A DNA stretch of 64,000 bases from Chamaea fasciata. Lineage: Eukaryota > Chordata > Aves > Passeriformes > Sylviidae. A program made the translations under genes and the position numbers. The notes under the pieces were generated by a model. That model ran no database searches, was not told where the DNA came from, and was given only the letters and a program-made list of their open reading frames with translations. The stretch spans positions 111,091,745 through 111,155,744 of the forward strand of contig JARCOQ010000002.1 in assembly GCA_029207755.1 (NCBI GenBank), read 5' to 3'. Shown here one piece after another: positions 44,244 through 55,700 of this stretch. The number at the start of each line of letters is the position of its first letter. The stretch's first letter is position 1.

Positions 44244-46662
44244 CAGCTCCCCTCTTCTCAGCATTAAGAAGGGATTTATTTTGTGAAATTCTTGTCATGC
44301 CCATTAATATACTGCTCAAAATGTAAGTATAAAACATAGTCAATGGTCAGCCTGCTTTGCAAGCCTCTTCTGCTAAGCCAGTACAATTTATATATACTCA
44401 ATATCATCTTCAGGAAGCAAGTATACAGCATTTGTAACATCTTTCTAGGAAGCAAGAATTATACCCATTACTGAATTACTTAAGAAAAAAAAAGAAAGAA
44501 AGAAAAGAAAAAAAAAAAAGGAAGAACCCCCCACTGTTCTCAGTCCTCTGGTTAAAAACGGGGAAAAGCCAGAGTTAACTTTATCAGCATTTGGATGTCT
44601 GACTGTATTTGAAGACAAAGTACAAAAACATCCAGCAAGGAAAACAGAGTTATGGCTAAGATCTGCTCTCCTCAGTTCCCAAAGCGTATTTCAAATTCCA
44701 CTAACATTTGCAACAGATTTGCAGCCCCTCTCTTAGGGAAGGTTTATTGAGGGGACAAAGATGACACACTAACATTGGGGGCCTGGGTACAAGGATTCAG
44801 TGAGGTGGAGTCCAACAGGAGACAGACAGAACTCAGGTCATCCTTCAAATGCTCTTGTTGAAAAGACCACAAATAAAAATCAAGTGCATGACAGAACAAG
44901 TGATTAATGACCCCAAGTAAAATATTTTTCTAAGTTACAAAATTGCTCTTCCAGTGTTTGAAAACAGAAAAACCTGTAGGAGAATAGGTTACATTCCAAC
45001 AGTTAAGAGCAAATTCAGAAAGAAGGTAAATTATTACTCTCTTATCTTGGTTACTGGAGCAAAGATGAAAACAACAACCAGTTCTTTGATAAAATCTGCT
45101 CTTTACAAAAGTGAGATAAATATTCTAGTAGCAGCTGGGTTAAAGATACAAACCCTGAGGGTTAGCTTCTGCCCTCAGCTGTAGATCTGCAACTCATTTC
45201 ACCCACTTCTGTGAGCAGCCAAATGCAGATTGTGACCTTCAGACTTAAACATACAGGTATAGTTACCATCTGTCTGCAAATATTTCACCAGCTATGCATA
45301 CAGCAGCAACCTACAGAAATCTCTGAATGTGCGTTTGTAAAAAACAGAAGGAAGAAGAAGAAAGGAACAAAAGGAGACAGGTACAGACATGATTCTGAGC
45401 TCTAATTTTCAGTGAAGAAGAGCAAAATGTCAACAAGCAAAACTACTTAAAATCCCTGAAGAGACCTTATACTCTTTTAACAGCACGGCTCACCTTGCAA
45501 AAAACTTCACATGAACATCTAAAGCATGATCAAATCAAAAGAGCAGCACACCCTATCCTGACACACACAGGGTAAGGTCCTGGCCCCATCTGAATCCATG
45601 TTGAAACTTTCATTACAAGTTCAAGAGATGCCAGCATTCAAAATATGACTGCTACAGACCTCTCCTTTTCACATTTTTTTTGCAAAAGAAGACATTTTGA
45701 AAACTATTGTGCTGATTTCTAGTGCTGCCTCACAGTTTACTGTGAGAAGTTGGCTGAACTGGACTTTGGTAATGAGAGATGAAAACAGAAATAAAAGGAG
45801 AATTGAAACAATTTCCTTCTTTGCACAACTCTAAATCCCACGGTCAACCACTAATTTAAAAAAAAACCCAAACAGATTCAAAATTATGGAACCTTTGATG
45901 TGAAACAGGGCAAACAGCACTCAAGACTGAAATAATATTTTGAAATTAAACAGCCTTGAGCAGTTAGCAGGAGATAAGAATTTTATCCTACTGGATCTGT
46001 TCTATGGGATGTGCTGATGGATAATACGCTGCTTCCAAACTCCACTATCCATTCTCCTGCATTACAGAAGTCTTAAGACGTTGCCTGAAAATAAAAAGTG
46101 TCAGTGTAACATAAAAACAGGATTTCATCTGTAGCCATGACAACACAGCCAAAAAGATTCTAACCCAATGAACACCTGTCAATTCATTTAAGGAGGGTGT
46201 TTTTTCCTGGCTCATTAGTAAGAGAAGTTGGAAATCAATAAACATTACGTTGGCTTTAGCAAGAGGAAACATTCAATGGCTCCTGTTGTAAAAGTGAGTG
46301 TAGTGCTCTTGACAGAAACCAGTGTTTTCAGTCATCTGAAGATACACGTGGCCATGGCCAATGCCCTCTTTTCTCGCCCACCCCAAGTCCCCCAAAAAAG
46401 CAAGAAAAATTAGTTTCTTCTTCCACCCCACCCCAGATTTTCTCCCACAGCTTGACTACAGTAATCCTTGAACAGGCAGAAGGTTGGTGCATTCTCTTCA
46501 GCCGATGCCTCCAACTTCTTCATTCTTGGCTCAAGTTTTATTCATTAATATTAGTCATCAGTTATTAAGAAAAAGATAGTTTCTAAGTGTTTGTTGTTGT
46601 TTTTTAACTGAAGTTAATCGGATACCATAGTCTGGTTATATGTGCTGAACTGCAGCCGTCAG

Positions 46663-46751
46663 TTATTCCTTTTTCTTGAATTCCTGGTTGCCATAGCTGG
46701 AGCCTTTTTCTATTTCAGTTACTCCTATCAGTCTACGAACTCCAAAGGAAG
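46663..46751 (-). CDS. AGPAT3: AGPAT3 last coding exon (codons 348-376 and stop)
   Basis: Acceptor TTTTAAAG. Encodes SFGVRRLIGVTEIEKGSSYG and NQEFKKKE, then TAA at 46663-46665. The last four residues KKKE place lysines at -3 and -4, the di-lysine pattern for COPI-mediated ER retrieval. Confidence 0.95.
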
Positions 46752-49700
46752 CTTTAAAATATAACAGAGAAATGAGAGGCACATTAAAACCAGTCCAAAC
46801 ATCTAGGAAGTTACATGTAAACACACAGCAGAACCCACTTGAGTTAACCCAATCCCCAAGTCAGCAGTGACCAACAGTGCACTGTACAAGGCTGCACAGG
46901 GATCACAGGTCAAATGACACCCAAAGAGAGGGACAATCCAGATTTAAAAATATAAATACTGCTTCTCTTGATTAACATGTAGCATGAACACTGAAGTCTA
47001 CCCCCTCCCTCTATTTCCCCTTCTTTTATTGCTAAAGTTTTTTTGTTGCAGGAGTGGTGGGGGGAATTTGGTGGTATTATGGTTTTGTTTGTTTTTTTAA
47101 TTCACAGACAAGTTATCCAGTAAAAGTATTTTTTCCTTTAGGCACCATAACAATGGGCTACAAGACTCACCTGCTGGTACTACTACAGCTTTTGCTTAAA
47201 ATATGAAGGCAAATTTGCCCAGATTAAAGCTTTTGAAACAATAAAAATGCTGTACAATAGAAAGAAAGACTGGTGAGTGAGCTTCAAATATTTTTCTCCA
47301 AGCCCCATTCTTATTAATTAATACACAGAACTTATTGGAGGTAAAGGATCCTGTTATGTGTCGCACTGGGATTAGCATCTCTGTTTTTATTACCTGCTCC
47401 TACAAGTCCCAGGAATGCAAGGATAAGGAGAGGTGATCCACTTGCAAAAACTCCAAAGCCAAATGTGAAGAGAGGAGAGAGGAGAACTGTGGCCCAAAAT
47501 AGAAAGTTTAGGAGAGTCCATGGTCTCCTAGGAGGTTTAAACTTCTTGCCAGGAAATATACCTTCTTGGTTATACATCTCTTGCAAAGCATCCTGGAGGA
47601 AAGAGAAAAGAAAACAGGTTCATAAAGTTTGTACCAAGAAGCCCAAGATTAGTCAGCTCCAGGATAACATTAAGGACAGTATCTGTGGTACAAATTCATC
47701 AAGAGTGCACAGCACCCAATTCCATCACATGTCACTTATTTGGGCATTTCTGTTGACCATCCAAGTGACCTTTAAGCCTTAAGGCAATTTTGGCACCATC
47801 AAAAACTGAAACTTTATCATCCTCTCCACTATCACGTACCTTCATCTTGCCTGTTAATTGCTTAGGAATTTAGGGCAGCTTCAGGCCAGAGACCAGTTCA
47901 GACACTACCAGCCCTCTTAGCTGGGTGCTTTTCCTTTCTGTTTTTACCTCCAGAAAGGTCAGCATGATTCAGCAAAGGTGGAGGGAGAAGAGGATGAGCT
48001 ACTGCTCTTTGTAAGATAAACTCTCTCCTTAACTAAATTGAAGTTCAGATATTCAAACAAATTAGGCTGAAATAAATAGGATGAAACTCAGAACAATTTG
48101 CTGCCTACCTAGAGACTGAGCATAAGCCTGGCAATGCTGCAGGACAAGTCATCAAAGCTGGGGAAAGCCCAGGATACTTAAACTTTCTGTGCTCTGCTGT
48201 CTTTCCACAAAGATAAGCAATGCAGAAAACAAGACACACTGTCCAAGTTCAATAATCCACCACTTAGGGCTGGACACCGATTACAGCTCTCTCCTACTCG
48301 CCACAGAAGTGTTAAATCTGTGGTCGAGAAAATAACCATCTAAGGTTAGAAAAAGAAATGACACAAGGAAAAAGCTCTGAGCCATCTGAAGGCATGCTGG
48401 GCATGTCTATCAGTCCCTGGCATGGGACTGTCTGTCCCATGTCACACACCACTGCAGAAGTATTACCAGGAGGCAGAAGGAAAGTGACAGTGGGAGAAAA
48501 ATGAAAGCAAAGAACAATTGCAGCTGAAAGCCGGACCGGCTGTCCCTGACAGACAGTTATCACTCTTCTCGAGTGCCTAAAAACACCCACAGGGAAAATG
48601 GAGCTTTTAGAAATGCATGACAGAGATCCAAGAGCTGAAAAATGTAAAAAGACAGTGGATTGCTATTAGTCTTCCACAGCTTGGGCATATCTCTGAAGTC
48701 TATTGTGCTTCCTGGCAATTTGAAACCTCACTACCCAGCCTTCTGCTGCCAAGGGGCTGCTCTGTCCTGCTCCTTCCAGCACTTTAAGGGATGGCTGCTT
48801 AATTATACACCATATCCTCTCCATCCAGTGCAAGAGTGTGCATTATTCACTGCCTTAATACACTCCCCTGTGCAAGTCCCAAAAGACAGAAAAGAAAGCA
48901 AAGCTATTTACCTTTTCCTGGTAAAGCTTATGAAGCCAGTTTGCAGCTTCCTTTTCATCTTGAGGGATATCTTCCAGAGGAAATCTCCTAGTTTAGTAGA
49001 GAGATTAAAAAATGAAAAGAAGAAAAACAACAAAAAAAAAAAAATTAAGGGAAAATCCAAGTATTTGATTTTATCCCTCTGCCGGGGAAGATCTTCCACT
49101 CACTGAAGGGCATAAATCACAGGCAACACTGTCACTGATGGCAGAGGTCTTAAACACAGAGAACTGGGACTTAAGAATCTGAGGTTTTAGGTTGGGAATT
49201 GGGTGCTATTTAAGACAAAAGAAACCCTACAACCTCCTGTCACAGTTCCAGAGCACATCAGTAAAATAAGCATTTCCCATTGAAACACTGTTCCTCCTTC
49301 ACCAGATCCACCACTGGCTGATTCCCAGTGAGCTCAGACTGAGGCACTCTGAGCTGGGAAAATCAAGCAAGTGGAAAACCCAAGGGTTTGTTATATTTTG
49401 GTAGTGAAAACACTATTTTGGAAGTAATGGGAGAGTAATGAACTAAACATTCACTTTACACCATCTCTGAGGAAAACATCTGTAGTGAGTGCACTTGTCC
49501 CTCTTTGCCTCTGCAGCCCCACAGACTGAGGCACAGAGTTCTGAGGGTGTGTGACAATTGTGCCCAGTGCCAGCCCTGACCTGACTTCACTGAGAACAGG
49601 TGCCTTGTCAGAACCTGTCTGTAGTGGTGAAGAGCCAACCATTCCCCTGCATTCTTTTATCTTCTGAGACCCTTCCAACCCAAACCCCTCAATGATTCTG

Positions 49701-52700
49701 TGAATATATTCTAACACATTTCTAATGACTTCTGCATCCCATAAGCCAACTGAACACCAGATCTGACAGATTTACACTACATGAGCTCTAATTAAAAAGA
49801 AACTGCTCAATTCATGTAAATAATGCTCAATCAAAGCTCAGTGAAAAGTCATTTGCTGAAAGGTTTCTGGTCAAGTTGCTGTGGTGATGCTGCCACCACT
49901 AGAGGGGACTCACAGCAATAACATTTGGTGATTTCCTGATTATTTCCTCTGGAGGCAGTCAGGATAAAGACTGGATCCACTGCAGAGCTAAGCTGCTTAC
50001 CTCTGCACAGGTAACTACGTCTGCACATACCAAGAACAAGAGCTTATGAGCTTCCCTTCTCTGAGCTACGATAAGTCTGTTGGCACAATAAGGACATGTT
50101 CCATTTTCGGCAAAAAAAATCTGTAAAAATAGTGTCCTTACTCTCATGGCTTCTTCCCCAAAACGGAGAAAAAGTGTAGAAAAGCAGCTTGAGAATATTC
50201 ATTCCATCCAGAAACATTTTTTTATATCAAAATTATCTATGCGCAACCATTTGTAGGGTACAATTAGTAATTTTACCTGGCAACATCATCCTCAACAGAA
50301 TTTTACAAACCCAAACCTTTTCTAACAGTATTGAAAACTACATTTCTCTTCTGTCCTCCCATTACCTCTCCAAGAAATGAAATCAAATTGCACCTCCATT
50401 AGAAAAAAAGGATATTTATCTGAAGCCTGCCACAGTTCAGTGTATAACTCATAATTATACAAGTGTGCATCCATGCATGTGCACCCCAGATTCAGCTAGA
50501 TATCCTACATGCACCTGCCACCAGTGTGGAACTGCCTGACCAGCTGTTTTGCTGGCTGGCAAATTGTCTGCTCACTTTCCTCATCAGGAATATGTTTGGC
50601 AAGTGTAAACAGTGAAAATGAAACCCCTTGCAAATGAGCAACGCCATTTCTCTGTGGACAGCTCCACAGTCATCTTTACAGCTGAGAGACTAAAATGCTG
50701 TAGATGTTGCAGCAACACACAGACCCAAGGCCAGAAGGGAAAGTGTAGGGGGGAAGGAGAAAGGCTCTCTTTTTTTTTTTTTTTTTTAACTTTTAAAAAC
50801 CAAGCATCAACCTCGTCACCAGAACACAGCAATGTTTTCCAAAGGGTGGGTGAAGCCCCCAGAGAAGCAGAAGCAAAATGTCCAAAGAACTGTGGAAAGA
50901 ATAACCAGGTCATGTCTCAGGTCCAAACATAAAACGGAAAAGAAGAAATTCAACAGGATTGGTAATTTTTATGATCACAAGAAAGCCTTTGAAGCAGAAG
51001 GCAGCAAGGAGAAAGCAAGAAAGAGAAGGGACGGCTGTGCATGCAAATGTCTATGTGCTGCATGGGGTTAGGTGTTAGCAGCTACTCTTTGAGGTAAAGG
51101 AACAGTGAGGAATGTGAGCAATGTCCCACCTTATTCATATGATGTCTGAATTTCAGCATTTTAAAAAAATTTTAATCTGCTGATCAAACCATGTGAGTGA
51201 GGGAGAGAAACTGGCATGTAAAGGAGCTTTACACTTACTATAAGGGACAGCTGAAGGACAAGGAGAAGTGGAGCATAGGAAAGGAAATCATCCTCTAAAA
51301 TCTGAATGCACTTCAATGTGCCAAATTGTGCATCTTAGGGCTCAACTCTATCAGTACATGCTCACCTTACACACATATCTGCTTCATATTTCTTTCCATA
51401 AAGAATTCCTAATAAAGACGGGTTCTTGTTTCCTCTGAAATTTAGTGTTACATCATACACTGCTGAAACTGTTTAAAAAAAAAAAAAAAGAAAACAGTTA
51501 CAGTAGCAGTTCTAACAAGCACCTTCTGGCATCCTTGCTTGAGACAGCAACAGAGCCTTGTGCAAGCCTGGCATTAATGATGTCAGAGCTCTTCACTATT
51601 TTGTGTTTACACATCACATTTATCTGCACCAGACCCCTGACACTCCCAGCTCTGTAAAACACCAGATGACTCGAACTAAGCAACATAAAAAGGTTTTTAA
51701 TATTTTTTAAGACTGGTATCTGACAGTTCTGTGGCAATTTACAAATTACCAGCTGACAGGCTGGATCTTCATTACTGCCAGGTCACTAATTGTAATGAAC
51801 AAAAGAGCAGGCTATGCTGTGCTACACAGAGTGTGCTAAAAAACACATTACAAGTGCTGCAAAGCTTGGCAGTACCTGTTCCCCTGAGACACTGGACAGC
51901 AGTGGTGAAACCTTTGGTTCTGGGCAACAGGTGGTATTTCAGTTTAGGCAACCCCTTGGATTCAGCTACTTCCATACTGATGCGATGCTTGGTCTCTGTG
52001 AAACGAGTTCCTTCACAGTACAGCAGAAACTGCAAGACAAAAGCAAAAAAAAAAAAAAAAACCCTAGGATATCTTGAGATATCAAAAGAAATCCAGCAGT
52101 ACACTGAAAATTTTTCCAAAATAAGACAATTGAAGTGTGTGCACATCTATGTTTATCTCTTCACCAAGTATTAGGCGTAAGCACCAGCTCCCGACTCATT
52201 TACCATTACCTCTACATTTAACAACACTTGTACCAAATTTAAGGTGACAAAAAGACAGCCCTAATTGTGGCATTTAGAATGCACAGAAATTAGGAAATTG
52301 ATTCTCTCAAGTCAATTTTAATCATGATTTCAATTACCAAGCAGGAAGTCTTGATTTAAATAATCAATGCTAACTACATTTTGCACTTATATTTTCTAGC
52401 TGTTCTCCCTAGAGACTAGTCCTTGGTTCTCAGTTGTAGAATCATTAAAATGTATAGATTTGAAGCTCAGGTTCAGTCTTGAGATTTTCTAATTGGTAGG
52501 GTTTTTTCAGTTTTTTTCTTTTCTTCCCCACACTAACCAGGAAGATATATTTAATAGAATTCATATCCATATATTCAAGCAATTAAGTAGCTTAAAATAC
52601 ATTCTCCAGATTCTTACTTTTTCTATCTTTGTAATGGTAGAAAATTACAATGCATTCACAATATTCTAGTTAAAGGCTTGATGTTTCACTATTCATTTTA

Positions 52701-55700
52701 ACAACTTGTACTGGATAATACTGAAAACTCAGTTAAGATGCATAAAAAACCTCTTAATGTTTTATAAGCCAAATAATTGTACATTGCATATGCTGCTATA
52801 AAAGCAAAACTGAGAATTTATCAAAACCTTTGCATTCAAAGCTCTGAGAAGGTTAATGGATTGATTACACCACTGTGCTGCTGCAGTGAAGTCTAACAGC
52901 ATTACACACAATGAAACAGAGATGTTTTAAATAATGTCAAAATAAAAAGGAAAAAATGTAACTGCAGACACAGATATAAACTTGCCATTTGTTCTCAGAG
53001 ACTTTTTGGGAAACCTGTAATTTCATAGATCAACGAACACACTAACAAGAACTTTCTGTCAGAATCCATGATCTCAGCACTCCAATTCACTCACTTCTCC
53101 GAAAAAGATTTTTGTTTATGTGTCTTTTCAGCCCACCTCAGAAGTCGTTACACAGATGAAATAAGCAAATATAGGTTTTTTAATAGGTAAAAATAAGTCT
53201 GGATAAAATTGTTAAGTATCACACAAGCCTGATCTATAAATTATTCTCAAGCTTCTGAACTGTTTCCCAAATGGCTTCTCTTACCAACAGGCAAATGGCA
53301 GTTTTCTACCAGCATATCCCAAAAGACCTTCTGAAAGAGAATGGCTTTTCCCTGGCAACACTTGGAAATGAGCACACCTTCTCCTGACACACAAAGCCAC
53401 AGGCACCAGTCTGTCACCGTTTCACTTCTAGCAGCCAATACCAGAGGAAGGACTGAACACTTACCCACATATATTCAGGATAATCAGACAAACGTTTCAA
53501 TCCCTCAATAACTGTATCTCTATCCTCTTCCCATTTCCTTTTGCAGAAAACAATCTCAAGGAAGTACCACGTCCAGCCGATTAGGGGCACATATAGCAGC
53601 TCTCTCTTAGCAAGAACTTTGGAACTCTTGGAGAAAAAAAACAAAAGCGACAATCCGAAAATGTCATTTGCTGATTTGTGCAACGAGGTCAAACACATTA
53701 AAGCTAAGGTGATGGAGTTGTATCTGGGAACTTAAATGCAAGGGAACTGTTTATAGATGGGTTTCAAACAGACCTATCACCCTGCAGAGGAAGGGAAAGC
53801 TCAGGGCCCACATACCCCCAGCACTCCAAAGCGCTCCGTCATCGTCCAGCCGCACAGGAAGTCGATCTCAAAGTTGTGGTTCAGGATGATGATGACATGT
53901 TCCTTCCCAAAGGTTTTCACCGTGGCCTCGTCTGAGAACAGGGTGCACTCTGTGCCTGACCACCATTCCAGCAGCATTACCAACTCTAGCAAACGTGATG
54001 AAGGTGGAGAGAGGAGTTAGGGGTACCTCTTACAGAAAGCAAGTTACAGGGTTTCATGCTCAGCCCCATTCACTGCCCAGCCTCTCCTGACTCCCAACAC
54101 TGTCACCTTCCCAAACCTACCCAGCAGAGATGAAACAAAAGCTTGGAATGGTACAGACCAAACCACACTACCATCCCTAAGCAGTATTTAAGGCACCAGA
54201 CATACGCATTATGGATAATTTAGCAAGTTTTTAACAGCGACAAGTTTGGGCATTGCATTACAAATGCGAAATTTCACGATCACTGGAAAAAAAGCCTGAA
54301 TATTTTTATGCCTGAAAACAGACAGTGGAGCTGTTGATTGCTCCACTAAATGAGCACAGTTCCTCCCAGGTGGAATACAAATTATGCATAGATGCAGCCT
54401 AATGTTTTTACTCCACATGAAACAAGCCTTATGGAGGTAAACAGACCAATAAAGGTCTTTTAAAGGGATGAAGTGACATAGATCTTCTGTGATAGATTTT
54501 AATATTAAAACACAGGGCTCTAATTGTTCTGCATTATGATCATCAACACAGAGTTAAAAACAGCAGAGAATTGAACTAATTTATCAAAACACCTGGGCAA
54601 AGACAGGAATGGCAAATTGTGTCTTTCTTTTACTGCAAAAGAATGAGCCCTTTTCCCTCCCTTTTACTCCAACTTAAAAGTATCACAGCAACTCTGATTC
54701 CACCCTGAACATTTGTTACCCTTTTTTTATTTTCCACCTCCCCTTTTTTCATCATAAAACCCCCTTCCACTTAAATTCAGCAGGCACTGACTGTAGTTGC
54801 TATGGTTAGCTTATTTCCCTCATTTCAGTACATCGAGGCAGATGGAAGGCATTGCTTGCATCATGGGACAACTATAAAAAGTATGAGAATAGTTCATCCT
54901 CCCAGTAGGAAGATTTGCTTCCCTGCAAACCGTAGTCCTTGGTATTTCCTCATTTCAATGAGATATGGATGAAATAAAAATGTGGTTGTAACGAATATGG
55001 CAATTAAACAGAGTCCAACCCTCCCCACATGATACACCTGCAGGGTTGCCCCTCTGTTCTCTCTATGGGGCTCTGCCAGGAGGTTTTTCAGCTTCCCACT
55101 GGGAGATTCTGGCTTTGCCAAACAGGGCAGCACCTTCCTGCACAAGGGTTTCAGATCAGTGGGATCAGACAAGGTCATCTATCCATGCTGCTGAACAAGA
55201 GTTTGGGATCCAGTCTTGCACCACACCAGAGAGAAGGCAAACACAGTATTTAGGTGAATAATGGGCAAAAACAGTCCTGCTCTGCTGAGGGTACAGAGCT
55301 CACCTAGCACGTTTTTTTTCACTCATGACCACTTACCCACCAGGTTATTCCCCTGTAACACTTTCAGCACTTGCTCATTTGAAGGCATGACAAAGTTATG
55401 GGTCAACTGGAAATATGGCAGAGGAAAGACAGAATTGTCTGCTTCCTTTACACCAGGTACAGGTTTCTATCATTGCTTCCCAGCTTTGCATGCTTTCTCT
55501 GGTTATCCTGGCTCAGTAAAAGGGGAAAGAGGACAGCAAGAATGTCCTCAGAGAACCTTCCAAGCAGGTGGCCAGGAGAATAGAGCAGTGGTACCAAACA
55601 CATCGTGGTACTCTGAGCAGTTTTCCCTTTCCATTGCTGACTGTGTACCAAGGAGGAACATCTCTGGTACCTGCTACATTTTCTTACACAAATTATAATC

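Larger units (their letters stand above)
43640..46662 (-). other. AGPAT3: Probable AGPAT3 3'UTR (at least 3 kb)
   Basis: This AT-rich region directly follows the stop codon on the same strand with no other gene. It contains several AATAAA hexamers on the minus strand (46537-46542, 44743-44748, 44275-44280, 43717-43722, 43661-43666), so alternative polyadenylation is likely. It also holds an A-rich tract at about 44,483-44,522 and an imperfect hairpin at 44,186-44,243. The mammalian AGPAT3 mRNA is known for a 3'UTR of several kilobases. Confidence 0.5.
46752..53815 (-). other. AGPAT3: AGPAT3 introns between coding exons 2 and 8
   Basis: The introns are 53627-53815, 52030-53464, 51469-51875, 48988-51365, 47593-48911 and 46752-47393, all major-class GT-AG. 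The 48988-51365 intron holds a very short CR1-like 3' end (about 49,660-49,707) and a poly-T run at 50,771-50,787. The 52030-53464 intron begins with a poly-A run on the plus strand near 52,047-52,062. No RNA gene recognised. Confidence 0.85.

Noticed and set aside
48660..49106. 148-codon plus-strand frame
   Set aside because: It overlaps AGPAT3 coding exon 6 in antisense and ends in a lysine run encoded by an A-rich intron tract.
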